Source of the DNA: Saccoglossus kowalevskii
Lineage: Eukaryota > Hemichordata > Enteropneusta > Harrimaniidae
Reading direction: 5' to 3'
NCBI RefSeq assembly: GCF_000003605.2
Contig: NW_003137327.1
Coordinates: 177,372 to 193,705 of the forward strand
DNA: 16,334 nt
The position numbers were made by a program, and so were the translations under genes. Each line of letters opens with the position of its first letter. Positions within the stretch are counted from its first letter, which is position 1. Shown one piece after another: positions 7,971-16,288 of this stretch. The notes under the pieces were generated by a model. That model worked only from the letters and a program-made list of their open reading frames with translations, searched no databases and had not been told where the DNA came from.

Positions 7971-10900
7971 CTAGGGAGAGAAGGGCAACAAAATTAATAA
8001 ATATTTTTTTCTTTCAAGTCCACTTCTGTTTAGTTCAAACAGGTTTAACATATATGTTGATGTGTTAGGAAAATTACCTACCCACAACTTTTGTACCGTC
8101 TTCGGCTCGAAGACGAATAAGTTGAACCTTTGAGTTGTTACCACCTTGAGAAGCGAGAACATTTTCAACTTTGCTCCAGACACTGAGTACTGATCCAGAC
8201 AGGATGTGGAAGGTTCTCCTACGAAGTCCAACTTCACAGCTTAAACCAAGCATCTTCTTCTTGCAATTGCCACGCCTACATACAAAGAGATAAACATTGA
8301 CAGAGAAATAACACTATTGGTAGCACATCAAGAGATGAAATCACTTTGGAAGTATGCAACTTAGTTTATTTTCCCAATAAAAATAAAAGCATGGAAAATC
8401 ATATTTGTCGCTGATGAAGTAACCGCACATTATTTTGCAAAGTTTTGAGACTTCTTGAGAAGCCGTATGTTGCGACTCGTTTCAATTGGAAATCAAATGT
8501 GAAGTGATATGTGTTTGCCAGTTAAGCTATACAAGACGGCAAAATATATTGCTTTAAATTTGAAATTGATGCCACTTTGTTGCTACAGTAGTGCTGATTG
8601 ATAGTTCCTGCTCCTTTGCACACAATCAAATCATTCAATTTAACTCAAATACAGGTTTCCCTAACAGGATCATGCACAGCTTCAAAAGGACTGCCATGGA
8701 AGGCAGGCTTTAGCAAATCCATGCAAATGTAATACTGTAGGACAGGCAAATTTCGTCACATTTTATTATTCGTGTTCTCCTTGCAGACGAATTATTTCAA
8801 ATTTGACCTTTCATTTACACATGTTTGACAATAACTTTATTAAAACAGAATCTTAACAAATGAGAACAAAGAGCATTTATTATTTAATTTCTGTTACTAA
8901 TTCACACATTAAAAATGAGTGTTACACTTCCACTAGCCAACACACGTCCGAGGATTATCGCTATTGTTACTGCAGTTCACACTCAGTGTGACAGCCATTT
9001 TGCCAAGCAAAAAATAGAGAAAAAAATGCATCGGTATTTAGAGACTTATCATTCTGTATGTGACATCAACACACCATAAGCTGGGGTTACACAAAGAACA
9101 AAAAGCCCTGGTAATATTTGATGTATATAGAGCACATCGTTGTGAAGATTTTTTGAAAGAACTACACAACAACATCACCATTGTGTTTGTTTCAGCCTGT
9201 TGTACCGATCAGCTGCAACCCCTTGATCTTGCCATCAACAAACCTTTCAAGAACTCGCTGAAATCTAACTTTCAATTGTGGTACACTGACCGTATTTTGA
9301 AGGAAATGCAGATGTCAAAGTCAATTTGGTTAGTTAGTTAGTCTATTGAAAAACACCGGGAATTGTGTACTTACCGGTAGGGCTTCCAGCATAGGGCTTG
9401 CTGGCATTACAGATCAACTGAAGCCATTTCGCAAACATGTGGAATAAGTTGACAGTCACATGAATATTCCTAAGGTGCCAGATTTTTCAAGTTTTTAACT
9501 ATTATTTGTGTAAACAAGTCATTGAAAATGACACAGTCCCCGTTAAATTTGTGAAAGTTCTATTTGCGCTCGTCATATTAAAGTGGAGGGGGTTGTCCTT
9601 GAAACTTGAGTTCCAAGTGGCGTATACAACAGATTGTTTATTTACATCAAAATACGTGTTCCATGTTGTAGTAATATGGCCAAAAATAAAAACACCCGTT
9701 ACTTGGCCATCTTTGATCTGATTATGAAACACACTGATATGTATGATGTATGTGCCAAATACGAATGAAAATGGTACATAAATTGTGGGAAATATAGTAG
9801 TAAGGCCAAAAAGTCAGATGGCTGTCAATCGGCCATCCTTGACCAGATTTTAAAACAAATTGTCATGAACATGCATCCTAACATGTATAAAGTACATGTA
9901 TGTGCCAAATATGTGCCGCATAAAAAAAAAAAAAACAAGATGCCTGCCAGTCGACCCAATTGCGAAATAAATCGTCATGGACATGTATCCTAACATGTAT
10001 AATCTATGTGCCAAGTTTGAATGACAACTGACAAAGCATGTCCAAAATACAACATTTTCAAAAAACAAGATGGCTGCCAGTCAGCCATTTTGAATCGAAT
10101 CGCTAAACCACTGCATGTGCATATGTCCCACATAAAGTACTAGGCACATGCAAAGAATGAACGGAATAGGTCCAAGGGATTCTGAGATATAGTGCGTCCG
10201 TCCGGAGACCGAATTATAAGTCCCCGTTTTTGTACTTCGTCCGAACGGGAACTAAAAAAATATTTATTGACTGTGAATACATTTTTTTTAAACAACAAAA
10301 TAGAAACATTAAATGAATACGTTGTTTTTTTCACTGCCTGAATTGCGTGAATGCGGGTGTGTGGTGTGTTGTGTACATCGGTGGTAGTACAAAATACAGC
10401 GCCCCTAGCGACGAAATTAAAATAAATAAACCCAAAACGAAATTTTCACACATTTTAATTTTACTGCAGAGAGCCACCTCAGCGAACCACGAAAAAATTA
10501 AAATGCTAAAATAATTTCCCGTTCTACTGTAACACTTTCCTAAAAGAAACAAAACATTGTGACAGAGCTAGCATTCTTTATTCCACAACCACAGTCAGTC
10601 AAGGTACTTACCAAAATGCATGACAACATTGTGTCTCGGCGGCTGAATACTGTGTCACCCAAACACCTTTTGCATCGTCCACAGAAATTTTCTTGTATTT
10701 TTTCCTGATTTCATCAAGGGTTTCTAATTTTAACTGCCTACCAGTATTTGGACGGTATACACGGTATAATCTCCTCCTTAGATTGGTTGATGTTTGCATT
10801 GCTAGTATTGCTGTTCGTTTGTTGTTTCTCACCTACAAACAAGATTTATTTACTTAGTGTAATCATTCTATGATTCAGAGTGAATGACCTTTGACCTATT

Positions 10901-11587
10901 TTCAAAATTAACATGATTGAGAGCATGTATCTCTGCCCACCATAAATTTCCAACTTAAAACATAGTTTAACTTTGGTGACCTTGCCCTCTGTTATATAAT
11001 ATTATTTCCTTTATCATAGTTTGTTTCAATATGAATATGCATTGTCATAATTAATTTTGAATACAAACAAGTTTTAGGATTGAAACAGCAGTGGGAAAGC
11101 AGTCTACCAAAAGTCCTTGATTGATCCCACAATGTTTCTCTTACAGGGTTCGTATACCTGAAATAAAATAAGTTTTCCCAGGACTATTTCATCACAACTT
11201 TAGACAAAAATTAAAGCATGCCGCTCATTCATGGTACTTGCTCTATTCTATCTTCTGATAGAACACAACAGTATTTACTGTGAAATACTTTATTCCGCTT
11301 AGAATATATTTTCGCTATTTTCACTGACGGGACATTCAGTGAAAATAAAATCCAGCGAATTTACTTTTTTTCCTATATTTTACATTCAACTCATCAAAAA
11401 TCAGTGAAAAAAATTTCATGCAAAACTCGAAAAAAACTTTTTCAGTAAAAATTAATTCCAGGTAAAATATAATATTTTACAGTATGCACATTACCTGCTG
11501 TGATACATAGAAGCCATCTTCACTTCCAGTTTGATCTTTCCATATATTAATAGCACCCTCCCATGATAAACCTCTCTCGGCACTCAC
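7723..11587 (-). CDS. SBNO1: Protein strawberry notch homolog (SBNO1-like), last four exons, 5' part outside the window
   Basis: Strawberry notch is a nuclear, helicase-related protein found throughout animals. In Drosophila it acts with the Notch pathway. The four exons 11495-11587, 10612-10832, 8082-8275 and 7723-7970 join in consistent phases (0, 2, 1) to give about 251 C-terminal residues. The most diagnostic parts are [84 protein letters not shown] and [20 protein letters not shown]. They correspond to the conserved region after the helicase C-like domain of SBNO1/SBNO2. The helicase motifs are not in the window. Invertebrates usually have one such gene, so the SBNO1 symbol marks the family and not a paralogue. 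The introns (111, 2336 and 662 bases) carry MITE, pogo and pearl-like insertions. The gene converges on the NUDT6-like gene. Confidence 0.93.
8082..8275 (-). CDS. SBNO1: SBNO exon (second from last)
   Basis: The first base completes the Trp codon (TG|G), giving WRGNCKKK across the junction. The 194-base exon then encodes [34 protein letters not shown] and [15 protein letters not shown]. Acceptor: TTTGTATGTAG. Donor: GTAGGT (8081-8076), leaving one base of a Gly codon. Using the overlapping GTAATT donor four bases on would break the frame into the last exon. Confidence 0.94.
8283..9059. other. SBNO intron, nothing further recognised
   Basis: AT-rich intron sequence left of the pogo relic. Some of it (from about 8930) may be decayed upstream transposon, but no frame is readable and no terminal repeat was found. 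Confidence 0.4.
9060..9447 (+). pseudogene. Pogo/Tigger-type DDE transposase relic
   Basis: The frame from 9060 reads [16 protein letters not shown] at residues 16-31 and [18 protein letters not shown] at 47-64. This is the signature of the DDE_1 superfamily endonuclease of pogo/Tigger/jerky transposases: Asp21 (codon 9120) and Asp56 (codon 9225) correspond to the second and third catalytic acidic residues. The frame stops at 9341. After a frameshift, 9382-9447 continues with [15 protein letters not shown], which resembles the C-terminal AAGITDAL motif. The first catalytic Asp and the DNA-binding domains are missing upstream. It lies inside the SBNO intron on the opposite strand and is surely inactive. 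Confidence 0.87.
9535..10260 (+). mobile_element. Pearl/Helentron-like non-autonomous element, family II copy 1
   Basis: AGTCCCCGTT at 9535-9544 is inverted near the right end as AACGGGAACT (10244-10253) with one mismatch. That right copy is the closing arm of a hairpin (10219-10253). The interior has diverged tandem cores marked by GTGCCAAATACGAATG (~9750), GTGCCAAATATG (~9900) and GTGCCAAGTTTGAATG (~10006), alternating with GCCATYTTGAAT-type segments. A GC-rich GCGTCCGTCCGGA stretch (10194-10206) precedes the hairpin and a CTAAAAAAA tail follows. It lies in the SBNO intron and is non-coding. The same family recurs at 15076-15965. Confidence 0.65.
10219..10253 (+). repeat. 3' hairpin of family II copy 1
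   Basis: AGTCCCCGTT (10219-10228) pairs with AACGGGAACT (10244-10253) with one mismatch (a C facing an A), around a 15-base loop. Confidence 0.85.
10612..10832 (-). CDS. SBNO1: SBNO exon (third from last)
   Basis: A 221-base exon that begins [13 protein letters not shown] after the acceptor TTGTTTGTAG and ends in CCHAFW, splitting the Trp codon after two bases. The donor is a strong GTAAGT (10611-10606). The basic, charged run [21 protein letters not shown] is well conserved in the family. Confidence 0.93.
11276..11484. mobile_element. MITE, family A copy 2, in an SBNO intron
   Basis: The left end TACTGTGAAATACTTTATT and right end ending TATTTTACAGTA (11484) are imperfect inverted repeats flanked by TA. 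The interior repeats family A words (TTTTCGCTATTTTC, GTGAAAATAAAATCCAGCGAA, CAACTCATCAAAAATCAGTGA). At 209 bp it is longer than copy 1, partly by an insertion near the left end. Its edge lies 10 bases from the donor of exon 11495-11587. Confidence 0.87.
11495..11587 (-). CDS. SBNO1: SBNO exon (fourth from last)
   Basis: This 93-base, phase 0 exon of 31 codons runs from [16 protein letters not shown] to [11 protein letters not shown]. The acceptor is TTCACAG (ending 11588) and the donor is GTAATG (11494-11489). The donor lacks the usual G at position +5. A MITE begins 10 bases inside the intron. The next exon upstream is not visible, so that intron is at least 4.7 kb. Confidence 0.9.
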
Positions 11588-11725
11588 CTGTGAACACACA
11601 CAAAATACATAAAATAGTTATCTTTTCTGCTTATGAGTTTAAAAGTTCCTTTAATAAATACCAGAAAGCTGAGGCTATTGACATAACTGTCACATTTCAT
11701 GATTGGCTACTGAACACCTAACTGG

Positions 11726-11812
11726 AGTCTATGGTGGGTATGAACTATGTGAATAGGCGGGTTCGGAGAACCGTCTGCCTAAATTCACTACGTTCAATTA
11801 CCCACTTACTCT
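11726..11812. repeat. Imperfect foldback of about 40-base arms
   Basis: The left arm starting AGTCTATGGTGGGTATGAAC (11726) and running through GGCGGGTTCGG is matched in inverse by AGAACCGTCTGCCTAAATTC and CTACGTTCAATTACCCACTT (11767-11806), with a few gaps. The left-arm sequence recurs in the same orientation at 16289, so this is a dispersed family. Confidence 0.7.
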
Positions 11813-11973
11813 GGTCAGTCAAAATGACTATTTTGAACTGTAGGCAGAGTCAGACGTCGATATGTAGCGAGTTTTCCGAGCAAACAGAAAAATGATGAAA
11901 GTCTTTTCCCAGTCCAGGATGAAATACAATATTCAGTCAACACCCTAGTTAAGGCCCAAAAAAGGGGGGTGTC

Positions 11974-12880
11974 TTACATTGCCTGTGCTGTCCCCGGAGC
12001 AAGAAGCCAAAATGCTGCTACGGTGACAGGGTTTGGTGTGCCCGAGAAAGCTAGACCCCCAACCCAATTCTGGGGGGTAGTAAGCTTTCGAAGTACAAAC
12101 CGAAACAGTTCTGCATGAGGGCATAGGCCGCAAAGCGGGACCTGGGAGCTTCTGTTGGAGTGCTGACGGTAGAGAAATCTGTCCGCATAAAATGCCGAGA
12201 CTGACTTATTGCCTATGCGCAGGGACCCTTGTGGTTGTTCGGGCCTATCCTGCCTGCCTGGGCCAAAGCACAAAGACATGTGCCTGGCACCCCGTCCAAA
12301 TCCTTAGTACGGTTTGGTAGCAACTCGGTGCTCAAACCGGGCAGAGAAGCAATTCCTCCTGACCCTCCAGGCAGACAAAAATTTGACAGCCGGGGGATGA
12401 CGATCGGGTGAGGATCGTGTCCTGGGATTTGGTTCTAGACGAGAAACCTGATTCGTGTTTTTCGCACAACTTGACTGTCCATAACGGCGGTACATCATCC
12501 GAGAAGGACAATGCCCCCAGCTCTGGTCGTTGCCTCCCTGAGGCGAGGGCCAGTAGGAAGACTATTTTCAACGTGGTATTGATTTGAGTGGTACTGATCA
12601 GAGAGGCCCAAAGGGCGGTCTGCTTAGAGCGGACAACACAGCCAACAAGTCCAAGTTGGGCAGTTCCCTTGTATGGGGTCTTGGCATCTGGAAAGCAGTA
12701 AATAGTCTCTTAATAATAGGACAATCAGCTCGTCTTGTTCCCGTACGTTCTGAGTGGTGGGGGACAAGACCGACCTGTAGCCAACGATCGCTGCATAGGA
12801 CAAACCCATTTCGTCAAACAGGTGGACGAAGGAGCCTGCTACCTGGCCAATAGAGGGATGGTATGGATCAATCTCCCTTC
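11974..12880 (-). pseudogene. DIRS-like tyrosine recombinase, frameshifted
   Basis: The N-terminal SAM-like part reads IDPYHPSIGQVAGSFVHLFDEMGLSYAAIVGYRSVLS (residues 75-111 of the frame from 13091). After a shift, PFGPLWSVPLKS leads into frame 12571-12332 with FLLALASGRQRPELGALS. This is the box carrying the first catalytic Arg of DIRS recombinases. The frame 12279-11974 ends with VRKLTT, LAFSG and PVTVAAFW, comparable to the HxxR to AAFWS stretch. The terminal region where the catalytic Tyr should lie is not recognisable. At least three frame changes are needed, so it is inactive. Confidence 0.75.
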
Positions 12881-12939
12881 CGCTACGACCCAACGAATTT
12901 TGAATACTTGGCCCAGCTGGGCGATTCAAAGGAGATGGC

Positions 12940-13700
12940 AACTCGCTGGGTGCAGGTATGTGCAGGTAGGCCCCGCTTAAGTCTAGTGGGGCTAGCCAGT
13001 CGAAACGGTGGATTGAGAGAAGAACCCTGAATGGCGTCTCCATGTGGAACCGATCGAGGAGCACATACTGATTCAGTCTGCCTAGGTCCAAAACTGGACG
13101 CCGGCTACTTGTAGATTTGGTAGTACGAACACATTTGGGTAGAAGCCTGGACTTAGTTCCGGCTGATGTACCCTGTGTATGGCGCCTTTTCCCAGCAAAC
13201 TGCTACTTCCTGTCTGATTGCTTCCGCCTTGCGGGAGTCCCCTGGCAGTGCCCAACAGGGGAGACACTGACGAGGGAGATGGAGATTTCAGCAGTATCCC
13301 GTAACAGGATGTCACCACCTGGAGCGGCCCAGGGATCGGTCACCCGCTGTCTCCAAACAGGACTACACCGGCCCAATCGGTGTACGACAGGAATATGTTG
13401 CCATGGGCTCGGCAGTTGCGAAGGAGGTGCTCTCTTCTCCCATGAGGTGAGTTCCCCAAGGCCTGAAGTAGTCACTAAGTTGTGACCTGGCCACTCGCCG
13501 AACACATGCCTGTGGCCCACCAGTAAATGTGTCGCCTGGTCTAGGAGGCTGGTGCGTCCTGCCTCCGAGGTCTCAGAGTCTTGGGCGTGCACAATAATGC
13601 GCTCAAGCAACTCTGCCCTCAGGGCTGGATGGGTAGTCTCTGATTGAGCTAGCGAGAACACCCATGGAACGCGGCTGTCCCTCTTTGCCTGGTTTGCCAA
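12940..13700 (-). pseudogene. DIRS-like reverse transcriptase, N-terminal part, frameshifted
   Basis: Frame 13203-13700 contains RVTDPWAAPGGDILLRDTAEI, like the linker ahead of RT in DIRS elements. Frame 13082-13318 gives LLGKGAIHRV and SPGFYPNVFVLPN, the usual GAI.PV...GFYS..FVVPK region. After a further shift, the frame from 13091 reads DLGRLNQYVLLDRFHMET and WLAPLDLSGAYLHIP. The latter is RT motif A, and its first Asp (near 12983) is catalytic. The YxDD-containing motif C is absent, because the frame leaves RT homology after LHIP. Confidence 0.75.
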
Positions 13701-14324
13701 ACGGAAATTCGTGGTACCGGGGTCTGGGGAAGGAGCCTTGGGATCCGGTTGGGGGAGTTTTGGTCTTATCCTACACTATGGGGTCTGATCCCGAAACCAC
13801 ACCGACCGGGTAGCGTTTGGTCTAGCGAGAAGTGTTGCCTAATGTTTTCCCCACCCGGGGGCCTTAAGTGTTATGTCCTCCGTGGCTGACCAACATCCGC
13901 CCATCAACACCGTTTGCGCCCTGCGCCCCACTCCGCACACGGACGGACAGGGAGAGACGTGCCGACGGGGTTGCTTTGGATCACGACGCCCGTGATCCCA
14001 TAAGCATTGAAGCAACTTTAGGTGGTCGCCTTAGGATCAAGGGTGGGAGCATTTACATCGTATCACTGGGATCGATGATACTACATATCACCCCAAAAAC
14101 GTGACTCACCGAGTCATTACGGATGGAAGACTCTGAGGGACCGCCCGGAGTACCGGCTGTATCTGACACAAGCAAACTGAGTCTCCCTTCACTTTAAATA
14201 TGTGAGAGGGAGCTTGTTCGACTGTGCGTTTCATGACAGGGTCGGTTCTCTCTGGGGACGCCCGTGGGTTGGTAAGAAAGGAGTCAAAATCCCACAGCAG
14301 AGACTGGACACAAGGATAAATTTG

Positions 14325-14760
14325 TTACCGTTGTACCGTTACGGCGTGACAAACCCTGGCTGGCTGAAAGTTGGGAGAGTCAACGTGTGCCCTGCCCTGA
14401 AAGCCCTGCCCCGAGATCGGAGACTTGGCTGCCAGCACCCCGTTGACATTCAGTGCCCAAGGCTCCAGAGGCGGCCTGGTGCAATGAGCTTGAGTCTGAG
14501 CCTCAGCCTCACCCAAAATTAGTGGGAGAGCCGCGGCTGGGAACAGGGGTTCCCCGGAAGAGACGTGTTTGAATGCAAACATGCTTTCGTGTTTCTTCTT
14601 GCTTGTCCACCGAAGGGCCGCAGTGGAGACAGCTCGCTCCGACTGTGTCTGACCGAGAAAAAATAGTGGTACCTCCACCATCGGGCCTCGGACGTCCCGG
14701 TACAAGAAGCACCGGTAGCCGAGCTTGAGGACTTTCCACTCATGCCAAACACGCAACTCA
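14325..14760 (-). pseudogene. DIRS-like gag-region relic
   Basis: Two overlapping frames from 14756-14761 carry the start of the element. One frame gives VWHEWKVLKLGYRCFLYRD and FFLGQTQSERAVSTAALRW; another gives DTVGASCLHCGPSVDKQEE. Read together they resemble the CLGxxHxExA...CxxC segment near the N-terminus of DIRS ORF1 proteins, but no single frame holds it. The call rests mostly on position upstream of RT. Confidence 0.4.
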
Positions 14761-15194
14761 CTTTGACCGATTTGTTTACTGGACGCGCGACCTTGCTGTG
14801 AAAAAAACGAGCGATTTTGATGGCTCTGAAAGAAAAATCTCAGGCCTCAGAACTCCAGTGAAAAACACACGCCTTCACGGCAAAAACCCCGAACCCCGCA
14901 CGCAGCTACAACAAAAGTATCTTGGATGCGGGTTCTATGCCGGTAAATTCTGAATATAACCACTGCACAGTCGACTTAAAACACGAGGAGACCAAAAAAA
15001 AACGGCAGCGAGCTCTGGTGCTGTCATTACATCTATACATTTCTAAATACATTGTAAACAAGCCATGCATGGCACAGTCCTCGTTAGTTATCAAATTTAA
15101 GATATATAGATTTGTTTATAGTAATATAGCTATATTCCATGTCAGGAATATGATTTTTTAACATTAAAATGATTGACATTTGTATCTGATCGTC

Positions 15195-15870
15195 AAACAA
15201 GTACTTGTCCATATTGAAAGATATTGCTCTGGAACAGCATTCAAAATCAGCCATTTTGAATACATGTATATATATAACCAGTCAAAGCATTTAAGAGATA
15301 TGGGTCTAGAAGCCCAATCATTAAAGCAAAATGGCCGTCAGTCAGCCATTTTGAATTCAATCTGAAAAATAAAATGACGTGCATCAGGAACCCGTCTAAT
15401 GTATGTGCCAAGTTTGAACGAAATCCATCCATAAATGCCAGAAATGCTTGCTATATGATGATTTTTTAGCACAAAAATGACCACTATTCGGGCATTTTGA
15501 ATAGGATCGTCAAACCAATATATCTGTTTATCTATGACATGATGTATAATGAATATTTAAAAGTCAGAGATATGGCACGAGAGGCACATTCATTAAAACA
15601 AAATGGCCGCCAGTTGGTCATTTTTAATCTTATCTGAAAAACAAAATTATTTGCATCAAGGTCCCATAACGTCTAATGTATATACCAAGTTTGAACGAAA
15701 TCCATCTGTAAACAGCCGAGAAATGCTTGATTTTTAGGATTTTTTAGCACAAAAATGGCCGCCATTCGGCCATCTTAAATCAGATCGTGAAACAAATTGA
15801 TGTGCATAAGTATAATAACATGTATGATGTATGTGTGAAGTTTGATTGTGATTGGTCCAGGAATTTCTAA
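15195..15870 (+). repeat. Higher-order tandem array, ~275-bp unit of two ~140-bp subunits
   Basis: AAAATGGCCG(T/C)CAGT starts at 15328 and 15600 (272 apart). The alternate subunit AAAAATGRCC(A/G)C(T/C)ATTCGG starts at 15473 and 15751 (278 apart). The subunits are therefore 126-151 bases long and alternate. An earlier diverged subunit lies at about 15240. Confidence 0.8.
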
Positions 15871-15920
15871 GATACAGGTCCGGACGCACGCACAGACGCA
15901 CACACGCAGGTCAAAACATA

Positions 15921-15956
15921 AGTCCCCGTTTTCGAACTGCGTTCTGAACGGGGACT
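15921..15956 (+). repeat. 3' hairpin of family II copy 2
   Basis: AGTCCCCGTT (15921-15930) pairs perfectly with AACGGGGACT (15947-15956) around a 16-base loop that can pair further inside (TTCGAAC / GTTCTGAA). Confidence 0.93.
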
Positions 15957-15965
15957 AATAAAAGA

Positions 15966-16288
15966 CGACATGCATGAGGGAAATAAAATACAGTTGTAAA
16001 AGGTGTCGCCGCGAAACCAACAAGTGGTTACGTAGTGGCGCCGGGTTTTAATTTCTTTGTTGTGGAAAAAACATTACACACAAAAGGGAAAACGATACGA
16101 GGGTAAAAAAGAAAAGAAAAACTTATCATACCAGCTAGAATGTCGGATGCCGCGGCTGCAGCAATAACCCACGCTAGAAACCCGGACAGGAATAAAAGCA
16201 AACGAGCCAGGTAGAGCCGCTCAGAATCATTCCCGACGAGGCGGAGATGAAAAAAAGAGTGATTGTACAGCCGTTTATGACTGACGGG
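15966..16288. other. CpG-richer unassigned stretch
   Basis: G+C and CpG rise here (GTCGCCGCG, GTGGCGCCGGG, GATGCCGCGGCTGCAGC) compared with the AT-rich surroundings. On the + strand a short frame starts at 16140 (MSDAAAAAITHARNP...), meets a stop 25 codons on, and overlaps a possible donor CAG|GTAGAG at ~16208-16216. On the - strand an open frame reads SERLYLARLLLFLSGFLAWV over the same bases. Neither resembles a protein I know. It could be a promoter/first exon or more element debris. Confidence 0.25.

Larger units (their letters stand above)
11945..14935 (-). mobile_element. Degenerate DIRS-like (tyrosine-recombinase) retroelement
   Basis: A sharply G+C-richer block on the - strand. In order it shows a gag-like beginning (~14760), a linker, a DIRS-type reverse transcriptase N-part (~13320-12940) and a tyrosine recombinase (~12880-11974). 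The RT-plus-YR combination is diagnostic of DIRS-type retroelements, which lack DDE integrase. Many frameshifts and stops break it. RNase H and any methyltransferase are missing between RT and YR. The outer limits follow the composition change and are approximate; I found no clear terminal or internal complementary repeats. It lies in the SBNO intron, or upstream of the last visible SBNO exon, in the same orientation as SBNO. Confidence 0.75.
15076..15965 (+). mobile_element. Pearl/Helentron-like non-autonomous element, family II copy 2
   Basis: AGTCCTCGTT (15076-15085) is inverted at the right end as AACGGGGACT (15947-15956) with one mismatch. That right copy closes a perfect hairpin. Cores share words with the element at 9535 (TGTGCCAAGTTTGAA, CAGTCAGCCATTTTGAAT, AACATGTATGATGTATGTG). 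An ACG/ACAC-rich microsatellite (15881-15909) precedes the hairpin and CTAATAAAAG follows. The element is non-coding; the frames at 15180-15365 and 15247-15432 lie within its repeats. Confidence 0.68.

Noticed and set aside
9502-9732. Overlapping frames on both strands at the start of the family II element
   Set aside because: They lie within repeat sequence that recurs at 15076 in disrupted frames, so they are not coding.
12584-13485. Several + strand frames of 60-122 residues in the G+C-rich block
   Set aside because: They are antisense to the DIRS-like RT and recombinase, where the recognisable motifs lie; long spurious frames are expected in G+C-rich DNA.
13979-13997. GATCACG...CGTGATC palindrome in the DIRS block
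   Set aside because: A 7-bp stem is weak evidence in a 3 kb G+C-rich region; no link to a terminus or a regulatory role.
13868-14522. + strand frames at 13868-14104 and 14202-14522
   Set aside because: No motif is recognised; the second ends in a low-complexity SLSLSLSL run. They lie in the DIRS-like block on the strand opposite its coding frames.
14931-14941. GGTTCTATGCC, resembling a tRNA/SINE B box
   Set aside because: No A box at the right distance, no cloverleaf and no SINE tail.
14906-15094. - strand frame containing TGIEPASKILL
   Set aside because: It straddles the end of the DIRS block and the start of a pearl-like element; no domain and no splice support.
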